Shown piece by piece: positions 1-8,324 of a DNA stretch of 64,000 bases (within the stretch, counting starts at the first letter, position 1; each line of letters starts with the position of its first letter). This DNA comes from Microbacterium caowuchunii. Lineage in GTDB: Bacteria; Actinomycetota; Actinomycetes; Actinomycetales; Microbacteriaceae. The stretch spans positions 2,976,001 through 3,040,000 of the forward strand of contig NZ_CP044231.1 of assembly GCF_008727755.1 (NCBI RefSeq), written 5' to 3'. A model generated the notes under the pieces. It was not told the origin of the DNA, did not search any database, and saw only the letters and a program-made list of their open reading frames with translations. The translations under genes were made by a program, and so were the position numbers.

Positions 1-502
1 CGTGCAGGAGGCGGCCGCTGAGTTCGGGCTCACGCTCGATCGAGCCGGGGGCGAACCACCGCTGCGCCGACCCGATGATGAGCGAGGACGTGGACTGCGC
101 GCGCACCTGCGCGGCGCGCTCGTGCCACGCCGCCGGATCCCCGAGCTGCGCGCCCGAGGCGACGATGGCCGCGCCCGAGAGGAGCTCCGGATGCCGCAGG
201 GCGAGCTCGAGGCCCACGGCGCCACCCAGGGATACGCCCGCGTACAGCATCCGGTCCGCGCCGAGGCCCCGGACGGCCTCCGCGACGGCGTCGGCGAGGT
301 CGGCGACGGTGAAGGGGGCGGTCGGGGCGGGCGAATCGCCGTGCCCGGGGAGGTCCCAGGCGACGACGCGGTACCTGTCGCTCAGGAGCGGCGCCGTGGT
401 CTCCCACAGGATCGCGGAGGTGCCGAGTGACGGCCCGAGTACGAGCAGCGGCGCGTCGGCCGCGCCGACGACCTCGGTCAGGGCGATCTGCGGAACGGTC
501 AC
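1..502 (-). CDS. pcaD: 3-oxoadipate enol-lactonase (partial, C-terminus off the left edge)
   Basis: Alpha/beta-hydrolase that opens the enol-lactone of 3-oxoadipate in the beta-ketoadipate pathway. The 167 visible codons start with MTVPQIALTEVVG and include the oxyanion-side GPSLGTS, DLPGHGDS, and the nucleophile elbow GVSLGG with Ser near residue 91. Family members are about 260 residues, so roughly a third is missing at the window edge. The GTG start is set by a 4-nt overlap (GTGA) with the end of pcaB, showing translational coupling in a pcaHGBD operon. The usual PcaC decarboxylase partner, separate or fused, would be expected beyond the edge. Confidence 0.9.
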   Translation of the reverse strand, partial: MTVPQIALTEVVGAADAPLLVLGPSLGTSAILWETTAPLLSDRYRVVAWDLPGHGDSPAPTAPFTVADLADAVAEAVRGLGADRMLYAGVSLGGAVGLELALRHPELLSGAAIVASGAQLGDPAAWHERAAQVRAQSTSSLIIGSAQRWFAPGSIEREPELSGRLLH

Positions 503-2445
503 GTCAGTCCTCCGGTTCGGTGGGATTCGTTGTTGTCCGGCCGGTTCTCGGGATCCGCCGGGCGGGCCTCGGGATCCGCCGGGCGGGCCGCGGGATCCGC
601 CGGGCGGGCCTCGGGATCTGCCGGGCGGCCCCCGGCAGAACTCCTGCGATCCGCGGGGGCTACGGGGGTATCCGCCCGGAAAGGTGGTGGTTCTGCAGGA
701 GTTGTGCCGCCTCCTGCCGCAGCACCGGCCCCAGCCACCCCGGCGGTACCACCCCCGGGACCCGGACCACCCGCGGCACCGGCCCACGACCCGGCGCCGC
801 CGCCGGCGGCACCAGCTCCGGCAGAACTCCTGCGATCCGGGGGGTCTACCGGGGCGTCCCCGCCGTCGAGCGGCTGTTCTGCAGGAGTTGTGCCGTCCGT
901 AGCCGCGGCACCGGAGCCGACAGACACCTCGGCCGCCGCACCGCCACCCGCACGCTGGCCGAAACGGCCACCCGCGCCCGCACCGCCACCCGCAGCAGCA
1001 CCCGGGTCGGGGTCAGGGTCGCGGATGCCGCGTTCCTCACCGAGGGCGGCGAGCAGATCGCGCACGGCGGCGTCCGTCAGCGCACCCGCGGCGCCCGTGT
1101 ACTGCGCGGGATCAAGCAGCACGTCGACACCGTCCGCCGGATGCGCCGCGCCGGGCAGGGGATCGACCGCCGCCTCCAGCGCCTCGACGACGAGGGCGCG
1201 CAGGTCCCCACCCCGCCCGGTATCGGCGACGATCTGCGCCACCACGTCCTTGCCGAGCAGCGGCGTGAGGACGAGCGACAGCCGCTCCGACACGATGAGC
1301 CCCTCGGTGAGCCCGAGGTTCCGCGCGACGGCGTCGCCGTCGACGCGAAGGCCCGCGACGAGCCGCGCCGCCGTCGCCGTCGCGCCGAGCGCGAGACGCA
1401 GGAGTTCGCGCAGCGTCGGCCATTCCGCGTGCCAGGCCCCGTCCGGACGCTCGTCTGCGGCGAATGCCGCGGCCAGGTGCACCGTGGCCGCGAGGTTGGG
1501 GGCTCGCAGCGCCGCGGAGCGGATGAGGACGGATGCGGCGGGATTCTGCTTCTGCGGCATCGCGCTCGAGCCGCCACCGGTGCCCTCGGCCAGCTCGCCG
1601 ATCTCGGTGCGGCTGAGCGTGGCGACGTCGGTCGCCATCTTGCCCACCGCGTCCACGGTCTGCACGAGGGCGTCGGCGAGTTCGGTGACCGGCCATCGCG
1701 TGACGTGCCAGGGGGCGTCCGGCGCGGCGAGACCGAGCTCGGCGGCGTAGGCGGCGGGCAGTTCCGCGGCCGCCTCCGTTCCGCCGATCTCGACGAACGA
1801 GGCGAGCGTTCCCCCCGCTCCGCCGAGCTGGGCGGGCAGGGCGGCCAGCGTCTCGTCGAGCCGGAGCCGGGCCCGGCTCACCGCGCGCAGCCACCCGGAG
1901 GCCCGCGCGCCGACCGTGGTGGGCACGGCGTGCTGGGTCAGGGTGCGGGCGGCGGCCACCTCGTTCCGGTGCGCGGCCGCGAACTCCGCCAGGTGCTGCT
2001 CGGTCTCCCGCAGCGAGGCCCGGATCCGCTCCCCGGCACGCCTGGCGACGAGCATGAGCGCGGAGTCGAGGATGTCCTGACTGGTGGCGCCGCGGTGCAC
2101 CCAGCCGCGCACATCGAGCGGCGCGCGCTCCTTGAGCATGCCGACGAGCGGGATGACGGGGTTGCCCCCGGCGACGGATGCTGCGGCGAGTGCGGGCAGC
2201 GACAGGTCCCCGGTGGCGCAGGGCTCACCCGCCCCGACCCAACCGAGGGCGGTCGACAGCGCCGCCATGTCGGGCGCTGCACCCACGCGCGCCCACGCCC
2301 GGGACAGAGCCACCTCGGCGGCGACGAGCGCGCCGAGCACGGCGGCATCCGTCACCTCCGCGTCGGCTCCGACGGTCACCGGGGACAGCAGCCCCTCGTC
2401 GATCACGATGGCGGCGTCCCCGGCGTCCGGTACGTCAGAAGGCAA
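499..2445 (-). CDS. pcaB: 3-carboxy-cis,cis-muconate cycloisomerase with long low-complexity tail
   Basis: Converts 3-carboxymuconate to 4-carboxymuconolactone; fumarase/aspartase superfamily. The signature GGSSAMPQKQNP lies near residues 291-302 and HRGATSQD near 117-124. I chose a TTG start at 2445 because an AAGGAG sits 10 nt upstream; a GTG at 2406 is the alternative. It overlaps the end of pcaG. The core ends near residue 475, the family's usual length, but the frame continues for about 173 more residues rich in Ala, Gly and Pro. That tail holds two copies of GTTPAE-x14-DRRSSAG, encoded by a palindromic DNA repeat, and a seven-residue RPADPEA-type repeat. The tail's function is unknown; it may be an in-frame repeat insertion that abolished the original stop codon. 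Confidence 0.88.
   Translation of the reverse strand: MPSDVPDAGDAAIVIDEGLLSPVTVGADAEVTDAAVLGALVAAEVALSRAWARVGAAPDMAALSTALGWVGAGEPCATGDLSLPALAAASVAGGNPVIPLVGMLKERAPLDVRGWVHRGATSQDILDSALMLVARRAGERIRASLRETEQHLAEFAAAHRNEVAAARTLTQHAVPTTVGARASGWLRAVSRARLRLDETLAALPAQLGGAGGTLASFVEIGGTEAAAELPAAYAAELGLAAPDAPWHVTRWPVTELADALVQTVDAVGKMATDVATLSRTEIGELAEGTGGGSSAMPQKQNPAASVLIRSAALRAPNLAATVHLAAAFAADERPDGAWHAEWPTLRELLRLALGATATAARLVAGLRVDGDAVARNLGLTEGLIVSERLSLVLTPLLGKDVVAQIVADTGRGGDLRALVVEALEAAVDPLPGAAHPADGVDVLLDPAQYTGAAGALTDAAVRDLLAALGEERGIRDPDPDPGAAAGGGAGAGGRFGQRAGGGAAAEVSVGSGAAATDGTTPAEQPLDGGDAPVDPPDRRSSAGAGAAGGGAGSWAGAAGGPGPGGGTAGVAGAGAAAGGGTTPAEPPPFRADTPVAPADRRSSAGGRPADPEARPADPAARPADPEARPADPENRPDNNESHRTGGLT
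551..632. repeat. 21-bp tandem repeat inside the pcaB tail
   Basis: About four consecutive 21-bp units built on GGATCCGCCGGGCGGGCCTC follow each other with one or two base changes and keep the pcaB frame, giving a seven-residue RPADPEA-type repeat at the extreme C-terminus. The unit length, a multiple of three, is what a repeat tolerated within a coding region would show. It abuts the palindromic element at 633. Confidence 0.8.
633..709. repeat. Palindromic element family 2, copy A (in pcaB)
   Basis: A 77-bp unit with outer arms CGGCAGAACTCCTGC and GCAGGAGTTGTGCCG, which are inverted copies with one mismatch. It lies in frame in the pcaB tail and encodes a GTTPAE...DRRSSAG segment. The same arms and length recur at 819-895, also in pcaB and in the same frame, and in a diverged copy upstream of the lysR gene near 59844. 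Confidence 0.8.
819..895. repeat. Palindromic element family 2, copy B (in pcaB)
   Basis: Second 77-bp copy with the identical arms CGGCAGAACTCCTGC and GCAGGAGTTGTGCCG. The centre differs from copy A at many positions, so the arms are conserved more than the middle, as expected for a palindromic (REP-like or RPE-like) element rather than a simple duplication of the whole tail. Confidence 0.8.
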
Positions 2446-3103
2446 TGAACACGGTCTCCTTCTCGCCCTGCATCCGGATGTCGTGGTGGAGGTATCCGTC
2501 GGGCGTGCGCGTCGCGATGAGCGTAGCGCGCTCGTCCGGGGTGAGCGAGGAGAGGAACGGGTCCGCCTCGAGCGCCGCGGTGTCGTCGGGCAGGTAGATC
2601 CGCGTGTGCAGCTTGTTCGGCAGGCCACGTGCGAAGACGAGCACCGCGAAGAACGGGGCCTTGCCCGGTTCGGTGGGGCCGGGGTTGCGCGTCCAGAACT
2701 CGTAGTGGCCCTCGTCGGTCGTGAAGGACCGGCCGAAACCCGTGAAGGTGTGGTCGTCGCGACGGCGCGAACCGCGGGCGCGGGAGATACTGCCGTCGCT
2801 GTTCGCACCCCAGATCTCGACGCACGAGTCCGGGATCGGCGCGCCGCCACCGTCGTACACGGTGCCGGAGAGCACGATCGATCCGGGCGAGTGCGGGAAG
2901 GCGACCTCGTGCATCTTCGGATACTGCAGACCGAACGCGTAGAACGGGCCGATCGTCTGACCGGCGGTCGCCTCGAGAGTCGGCTCGCCGTTCCGGCGGG
3001 ACATCTCCGCGCGGGCACGGGCGATGCCCTCGTTGCGGAACTCCTCGGTCACCGAGGGCAGGTCGCTGAGGGCCCCGGACGGGTTCGTGGTCGTGTCGCT
3101 CAT
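2435..3103 (-). CDS. pcaG: Protocatechuate 3,4-dioxygenase, alpha subunit
   Basis: Non-catalytic alpha subunit of the Fe(III) intradiol dioxygenase that cleaves protocatechuate to 3-carboxy-cis,cis-muconate. The 222-residue product has the family motifs TIGPFYAFGLQYP (near residue 50), a beta-sandwich with GTVYDGGGAPIPD and EIWGANSDG, and a C-terminal HHDIRMQGEKETVFIAF. The start ATG shares one base with the stop of pcaH (TGATG), so both subunits are made together. It lacks the two-His, two-Tyr iron set, as expected of the alpha chain. Confidence 0.95.
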   Translation of the reverse strand: MSDTTTNPSGALSDLPSVTEEFRNEGIARARAEMSRRNGEPTLEATAGQTIGPFYAFGLQYPKMHEVAFPHSPGSIVLSGTVYDGGGAPIPDSCVEIWGANSDGSISRARGSRRRDDHTFTGFGRSFTTDEGHYEFWTRNPGPTEPGKAPFFAVLVFARGLPNKLHTRIYLPDDTAALEADPFLSSLTPDERATLIATRTPDGYLHHDIRMQGEKETVFIAF

Positions 3104-3921
3104 CAGTGCTCTCCCTCGGGCTCGAACCAGGTGGCGTCGGGACCGTCGACGACGATGTCCCAGCGGTAGCCCATCGAGAACTCGGGCACCGTGAGGTCGT
3201 GGTCGTAGGTCGAGATCAGCCGGTCGCGGTCCTTCTGGCTGCGGATGGTGTTGTAGATCGGGTCGAGCGCGAACAGCGGGTCGCCCGGGAAGTACATCTG
3301 CGTGATGATCCGCTGCGTGAACCCGGTGCCGAACAACGAGAAGTGGATGTGGGCCGGCCGCCACGCGTTCACGTGGTTCTTCCACGGGTAGGGGCCCGGC
3401 TTGATGGTGGTGAAGAAGTACTCACCGTTGTCGTTGGTGACCATGCGGCCGGCGCCCGTGAAGTTCGGGTCGAGGGGGGCCGGATGCTGGTCGCGCTGGT
3501 GGATGTAGCGTCCGGCGGCGTTGGCCTGCCACACCTCGATGAGCTGGTTGCGCACCGGGCGCCCCCAGGCGTCGAGCACGCGGCCGGTCACCGTGATGCG
3601 CTCACCCAGCGGCTCACCGGAGTGCTGGAGGGTGAGGTCCGCCTCGATCGCGGCGACGTCGCGCTGACCGTAGGCCGGGGAGTACAGCTCGATCGTCTCG
3701 GGATCGACGAGCCGCGGGTTCTTGGTGGGGTGGCGCAGCACGCTCGAGCGGTACGGGGCGAAGTCGTACAGCGTCTTCGGCACGGCTTCGCCGCGCTCCT
3801 CGCGGGCCGCGGCATCCGCGTGCAGCTCCGCCATCTCGGCGTTGATCTCGCGCTGCGACGGCATGTCCGGCGACGCCAGCAGCGACTCGGGCGCCGCAGC
3901 GGTCGGCTGATTCTCGGTCAT
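3103..3921 (-). CDS. pcaH: Protocatechuate 3,4-dioxygenase, beta subunit
   Basis: Catalytic, iron-bearing subunit. The expected ligands are visible: Tyr in NAAGRYIHQ, Tyr in GPYPWKNH and the two His of RPAHIHFSLFG. Length 272 residues. I start at 3921 (MTENQPT) because AAGGGGA lies just upstream; an upstream ATG at 3945 has no good ribosome site. First gene of the pcaHGBD operon. An imperfect inverted repeat 70-90 bp upstream is a candidate operator for the neighbouring IclR protein. Confidence 0.95.
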   Translation of the reverse strand: MTENQPTAAAPESLLASPDMPSQREINAEMAELHADAAAREERGEAVPKTLYDFAPYRSSVLRHPTKNPRLVDPETIELYSPAYGQRDVAAIEADLTLQHSGEPLGERITVTGRVLDAWGRPVRNQLIEVWQANAAGRYIHQRDQHPAPLDPNFTGAGRMVTNDNGEYFFTTIKPGPYPWKNHVNAWRPAHIHFSLFGTGFTQRIITQMYFPGDPLFALDPIYNTIRSQKDRDRLISTYDHDLTVPEFSMGYRWDIVVDGPDATWFEPEGEH

Positions 3922-3990
3922 CGGTGTCCCCTTCGACGTTCCCATGCGGGTCCGTTCAGGGTGGCACCGCGGTCACCCCGCACCGAAACA

Positions 3991-4011
3991 GATTCTCAGT
4001 GAGTGGGAATC
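3991..4011. promoter_or_regulatory. Candidate PcaR operator upstream of pcaH
   Basis: Inverted repeat with arms GATTCTCA and TGGGAATC separated by 5 bp (one mismatch between arms). It sits between the upstream iclR gene, which it touches, and pcaH. Position and symmetry suit an IclR-family operator, but no promoter boxes are clear and binding is inferred. Confidence 0.4.
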
Positions 4012-4765
4012 AGGACTGACGAAGCGCACGAGTCAGGTCCTTCGCGGCCTGCATGACGAGGGGGCCGAGCCGGCGATCGTCCTGACTCTCATCGAGGTGG
4101 GCGACGACGCCGAGCGCCGTCGCCGGCAGGCCCGGCACGGACCCGAGAGGAGCGGCCACGGAGATGTTCCCGAGGGTCATCTCCTCGCGCGTCGTGGCAT
4201 AACCCCGGATGCGGGACCGCGCGATGTCGGCGCGCAATCGCGTCGGGTCGGTGATGGACAGGCGCGTCTCCGGGATGAGCGGAGCCTCCAGGTATGCGTC
4301 GAGCCAGGGCTGATCGCGGGTCGTGAGCAGCGCCTTGCCGACCCCGGTGGTGTGCAGCGGGTGCCGCCCCCCGCTACGCCCGAGCGTCGGCACGGATGCC
4401 CGCCCGGTCAGCCGGCCCGCGAAGACGGCCATCGCGGTCGCGGGCGTCGGGTCGTCGAGGACGGCCAGGTGCACGTTCTCGCCGGTCGCCTCGTAGAGCC
4501 GGACCATGTGCGGCAGGGCGACCTCGCGCAGGCGGTGCGCGAAGGGCGACAGCTCGCCGATCTCCCAGAGCCGCATCCCCACCGTGTAGCGACGGCCGGG
4601 CGCCCGCGCCAGGACGCCCTCCTCCACGAGCTGCGCGAGCAGGCGATGCGCGGTCGACAGCGAGAGGCCGGCGTGGCGGGCGAGCTCCGCGGCGGTCTGC
4701 GCCGGCTCGTCCTCGGTGAAGGCGGCCAGCACACGCATCGTGCGCCGCAGCACCCCCTCAGCCAT
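4010..4765 (-). CDS. IclR-family regulator, probable PcaR
   Basis: 251-residue IclR protein: N-terminal winged helix-turn-helix (AAELARHAGLSLSTAHRLL around residues 25-45) and C-terminal effector domain with HTTGVGKALL and the EEMTLGNISVAAPLG segment. It lies immediately upstream of pcaH on the same strand and is divergent from a second iclR gene. In actinobacteria the pca genes are commonly controlled by an IclR-type PcaR, so this is the likely controller of pcaHGBD; the effector is not evident from sequence. Confidence 0.85.
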   Translation of the reverse strand: MAEGVLRRTMRVLAAFTEDEPAQTAAELARHAGLSLSTAHRLLAQLVEEGVLARAPGRRYTVGMRLWEIGELSPFAHRLREVALPHMVRLYEATGENVHLAVLDDPTPATAMAVFAGRLTGRASVPTLGRSGGRHPLHTTGVGKALLTTRDQPWLDAYLEAPLIPETRLSITDPTRLRADIARSRIRGYATTREEMTLGNISVAAPLGSVPGLPATALGVVAHLDESQDDRRLGPLVMQAAKDLTRALRQS

Positions 4766-4820
4766 GGACCGAGGCTACCCGCATCCGCACGGGCGGGCGG
4801 GCACATGAGAAGCTGAGCGC

Positions 4821-5573
4821 ATGGCGAATTCGCCCAGCGGCGACTCGATGACCGACCGGATCGTGCGGGTGCTCGACACGTTCACGTCGGAGCGCACCGT
4901 CCAGACCGCCGCGCAGATCGGGCGCCGTGCCGGGCTGCCCTCCTCGAGCGCCCACCGCATCGTCGACGACCTCGTCCGTGCCGGCTTGCTGGAACGGGAC
5001 GAGGACCGGCGGCTCCGTCTCGGGCTCCGGCTGTGGGAGCTCGCCCTCCGCGGCTCGGCCGCGCTGCGGCTGCGTCAGGCGGCGCTGCCGCACATGGAGT
5101 CCGTGCAGAGCGTCGTCCGCGAACACACCCAGCTGGCCGTGCTCGAGCAGGAGGAGGCCCTGTTCCTGGAGCGGCTGTCACACCCGGAGGCGGGCGCGAA
5201 CATCACCCGCATCGCCGGACGCCTGCCCCTGCACGCGTCCTCGTCGGGGCTCGTGCTGCTCGCGCACGCACCGCGCGCGCTGCGCGACCGGGTGCTCGCC
5301 GAGCCGCTCCGCCCGCTCACGACGGAGACCGTCACGGATGCGGCGGTCCTGCGCCGGCGGCTCGCAGCCATCCGGGCACAGGGGTTCGTCGTCACGCCCG
5401 GATCGATCGAGCAGGTGTCGACGGGCGTCGCCGTGCCGATCCGGGAGGGGGGCGAGGTCATCGCCGCCCTCTCGGTCGTCCTGCCGCGGCAGACCTCGCC
5501 GGAACCTGCACTCGCGGCGCTGCGGGCGGCCGCGTCCGGGATCGAGGCCGCACTGCGGGAGGACCGGCGCTGA
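4821..5573 (+). CDS. IclR-family regulator, probable PobR
   Basis: 250-residue IclR protein with HTH AAQIGRRAGLPSSSAHRIV near residues 32-50 and effector-domain motif LHASSSGLVLLAH. It is divergent from the other iclR gene (55-bp gap, so regulatory sites must overlap the starts) and lies directly upstream of pobA on the same strand. IclR-type PobR regulators of pobA are known in actinobacteria, which makes control of 4-hydroxybenzoate hydroxylation the most likely job. Which of the two IclR proteins controls which operon is inferred from adjacency. Confidence 0.8.
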   Translation: MANSPSGDSMTDRIVRVLDTFTSERTVQTAAQIGRRAGLPSSSAHRIVDDLVRAGLLERDEDRRLRLGLRLWELALRGSAALRLRQAALPHMESVQSVVREHTQLAVLEQEEALFLERLSHPEAGANITRIAGRLPLHASSSGLVLLAHAPRALRDRVLAEPLRPLTTETVTDAAVLRRRLAAIRAQGFVVTPGSIEQVSTGVAVPIREGGEVIAALSVVLPRQTSPEPALAALRAAASGIEAALREDRR

Positions 5574-5585
5574 CGACCCCGGATG

Positions 5586-5598
5586 CCCGTTCAACGGG
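5586..5598. promoter_or_regulatory. Candidate operator upstream of pobA
   Basis: A perfect 6+1+6 palindrome, CCCGTT-C-AACGGG, lies 82-94 bp upstream of the pobA start in the iclR-pobA gap. Placement suggests a PobR site; this is inference. Confidence 0.35.
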
Positions 5599-5679
5599 AA
5601 TCCGCCGGGCATCGTGGACCGGACCGGGCACACTGGGCGGATCACCGCCGTCCCGCATGGACCCGTCGAAGGAGACGTC

Positions 5680-6870
5680 ATGACCACTTCCGCCGAACGC
5701 ACCCGAGTCGCGATCGTCGGAGCCGGCCCCGCCGGGCTCCTGCTGTCGCATCTGCTCGCCGCATCCGGGATCGAATCCGTCGTCGTGGATCAGCGCTCCC
5801 GCGAGGAGATCGAGAACACGATCCGTGCGGGGATCCTGGAGCAGGGCACGGTCGACCTCCTCGCCGCCACGGGCGCGTCCACCCGCGTCCTGACCGACGG
5901 GCACCGCCACGACGGGATCGAGTTGCGCTTCGCCGGCGAGGGGCACCGCATCGACTTCCCCTCCCTCACCGGACGGAGCGTCTGGCTGTACCCCCAGCAC
6001 GAGGTGCTGCGGGACCTCGTCGCGACGCGCCTCGCCGACGGCCAGGACCTCCGTTTCGGGGTCACCGTGGACCACGTCGCCGACGCCGCATCCGATCGTC
6101 CGCGGATCGTGGGCACGGACGGCGAGGGGCGGCCGTTCGAGATCGAGGCCGACTTCGTGGTGGGGGCGGACGGTTCCCGCTCCGTCGTGCGGGCCGCCGT
6201 CACCGGCTCCTCGACCGGGGGCTACTTCCGCGAGTACCCGTTCGCCTGGTTCGGCATCCTCTGCGAGGCGCCGCCGAGCTCCGAGGAGCTCATCTACAGC
6301 AACTCCCCGAACGGTTTCGCGCTGATCAGCCAGCGCAGCGCCACCGTGCAGCGCATGTACTTCCAGTGCGACCCGGAGGCAGACCCGCACGCACTCGACG
6401 AGGAGGCCATCTGGGCGGAGCTCCAGTCGCGCGTGCCCGGCACGACGCTGCAGGAGGGACGCATCTTCCAGCGCGACGTGCTCCGGTTCCGCAGCTTCGT
6501 CGCCCACGAGCTCCGCCGCGGACGCCTCGCCCTGATCGGCGACGCCGCGCACACCGTTCCCCCCACCGGCGCCAAGGGGATGAACCTGGCCGTGGCGGAC
6601 GTCGTGCTGCTGCATCGCGCGCTCACGGCACTGCTCGACGACCGCGACGAGCGCCCGCTCGAGGCCTTCGCCGAGGTGGCGCTCCGCCGCATCTGGAAGG
6701 CGCAGCACTTCTCCTGGTGGATGACCAGCATGCTGCACGTCGCGCCGGATGCCTCGGACTTCGATCGACGTCGCCAGGAGGGCGAGCTGCGCTCGGTCGT
6801 CGAATCCGAGGCCGGTCGCACCTACCTCGCGGAGGCGTACACCGGCTGGCCCTTCGAGACCCGGCTCTGA
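5680..6870 (+). CDS. pobA: 4-hydroxybenzoate 3-monooxygenase
   Basis: FAD-dependent aromatic hydroxylase making protocatechuate from 4-hydroxybenzoate. 396 residues, the typical length. It shows the dinucleotide motif GAGPAGLLLSHLL at residues 14-26, IRAGILEQGTVDLL, LYPQHEVLRDL, the DG motif VGADGSRSVVR and the flavin motif GDAAHTVPPTGAKGMNLA. GAAGGAGA upstream supports the ATG. Its product feeds the adjacent pcaHGBD operon. Confidence 0.95.
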   Translation: MTTSAERTRVAIVGAGPAGLLLSHLLAASGIESVVVDQRSREEIENTIRAGILEQGTVDLLAATGASTRVLTDGHRHDGIELRFAGEGHRIDFPSLTGRSVWLYPQHEVLRDLVATRLADGQDLRFGVTVDHVADAASDRPRIVGTDGEGRPFEIEADFVVGADGSRSVVRAAVTGSSTGGYFREYPFAWFGILCEAPPSSEELIYSNSPNGFALISQRSATVQRMYFQCDPEADPHALDEEAIWAELQSRVPGTTLQEGRIFQRDVLRFRSFVAHELRRGRLALIGDAAHTVPPTGAKGMNLAVADVVLLHRALTALLDDRDERPLEAFAEVALRRIWKAQHFSWWMTSMLHVAPDASDFDRRRQEGELRSVVESEAGRTYLAEAYTGWPFETRL

Positions 6871-6941
6871 CCCCCGGCGCGCGCCGGCGCGGCCGGCTGG
6901 CCCGCCCGCCCCAGCCGCGCGGGCGAGGGGGCCGGGGCCGC

Positions 6942-8135
6942 TCAGTGCCGGATGCGGGCGGCCACCGCACTGCCGACCGTGCCGAACAGCACGACGGCCA
7001 CGGTGACCGTGAGCAGCGGCGCGGTCCAGCCACCGGTGAGCTCGTGCAGGCCGCCGACGACGGTGGGTCCGATCGCGGCGACCGCGTAGCCGAGCCCTTG
7101 CACGATGCCGGACCGGCCGGTCACCTCGTGCTGCGTGCCGCCGAGCGCGCTGATCATGATGAAGATCACGGTGAGACCGCCGCCCTGCGCCGCGCCGCCG
7201 ATCACGCACCACAGCGCCCACAGGTCGGGCGCGAGGAGGAATCCGACGGGTACGGTGAGCCAGCCGATCGCGACGGCGAGCACGCCGGCGAGGATGCTGG
7301 ACCGGGATAGGAGCGGCAGCAGGAGGGCGCCGACGATGCCCGCGACCTGGAACAGCGCCGCGATCGCCCCGGCGGCGGCCTGGCCGAACCCGCGATCCAG
7401 CAGCAGCGTCGGCAGCCACGCGGTCATCGCGTAATAGGAGAACGCCTGCCCGGCGAACGCGGCGCCGAGTGCCCAGGTGCTCCCCGCGCGGAGCACCGAC
7501 CGGCGGGGCGCGGCGTCCGCATCCCGGACCGGGGTGGCCTCGCGTCGTGGCGTGCAGACATCGCGGAAGCCGAGCAGCGCGACCCAGGTGCAGACGGCGG
7601 CGACGCCGAACGCGGCCCACAGTGCGATGGCCGCGCGCCAGCCGACGACGTCGGCGAGCGGGGCGGTGGCGAGCGTGACGGTCATCGTGCCGACGTTGAT
7701 CGCCGACGTGTACACCCCGGTCATGACGTGCACGCGGTGCGGGGGGAACTCGCGGGCGATGACGACCGGCACGACGACGTTGCCGATCGTGAGGAACACG
7801 CCGATGACGGCGGTGCCGACCAGCGCCGTCCCGAACCCGCCGGCCGAGCGGATGAGGCAGCCGACGACCGCGCCGAGCAGGCCCACCGCGAGGGCGAAGT
7901 CCGGGCCGCCCCGGCGGACGACGGCGACGGCCAGCGGCGAACAGAGGGCGAACGCGAGCACCGGGATGCTGGTGAGCAGACCGAGCGCAGCCGCCGACAC
8001 CCCGAGATCCGCGCCGACCTGCGGGGCGACGGGCGCGACCGCGACGATCGGCGAGCGGAGCATCGCGGCGGCCAGCGCGATCGTGACGACGACGAGCACG
8101 ATCCGCGTGGTGGCCGGGCGAGAGGTCGGGAACAT
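6942..8135 (-). CDS. MFS transporter, CynX/NimT-like
   Basis: 397-residue major facilitator protein with about twelve hydrophobic segments and the CynX-like opening LAAAMLRSPIVAVAPVAPQV. The family includes cyanate and nitroimidazole transporters, but the substrate cannot be read from sequence. I start at 8135, where AGGG lies about 8 nt upstream; an ATG at 8165 would add ten residues. Convergent with pobA and divergent from a flavin monooxygenase gene. A second, distantly similar transporter lies at 18438. Confidence 0.8.
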   Translation of the reverse strand: MFPTSRPATTRIVLVVVTIALAAAMLRSPIVAVAPVAPQVGADLGVSAAALGLLTSIPVLAFALCSPLAVAVVRRGGPDFALAVGLLGAVVGCLIRSAGGFGTALVGTAVIGVFLTIGNVVVPVVIAREFPPHRVHVMTGVYTSAINVGTMTVTLATAPLADVVGWRAAIALWAAFGVAAVCTWVALLGFRDVCTPRREATPVRDADAAPRRSVLRAGSTWALGAAFAGQAFSYYAMTAWLPTLLLDRGFGQAAAGAIAALFQVAGIVGALLLPLLSRSSILAGVLAVAIGWLTVPVGFLLAPDLWALWCVIGGAAQGGGLTVIFIMISALGGTQHEVTGRSGIVQGLGYAVAAIGPTVVGGLHELTGGWTAPLLTVTVAVVLFGTVGSAVAARIRH

Positions 8136-8324
8136 CCTGGTCACCCTATGCCCGGTGCGCCTCATCGCAGCGAGCAGGCGGCATGCACGCCGTCGACACC
8201 GGCGAAGTTCGCCTTCCATCGGTCAGAACGGACGATGGAACGCGAGGCGGCCGCTTCCTACGGTAGTCGCGGGCCGGGTATCTACCCGCGACCCATCGAG
8301 GCATGGCTGAGGAGGCCGATACGG

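Noticed and set aside
551..895. Possible CRISPR array in the repetitive DNA of pcaB
   Set aside because: The 21-bp units are contiguous with no spacers, and the longer elements are palindromes that occur twice; there are no cas genes.
499..2445. pcaB as a frameshifted pseudogene
   Set aside because: The core is full length with intact catalytic motifs, and the stop is positioned exactly for the GTGA overlap with pcaD, so it appears functional despite the tail.
427..2448. A 673-codon open frame on the plus strand opposite pcaB and pcaD
   Set aside because: Its product is Arg/Gly-rich with no recognisable motif, whereas the opposite strand encodes clear PcaB. Long antisense frames are expected at this GC content.
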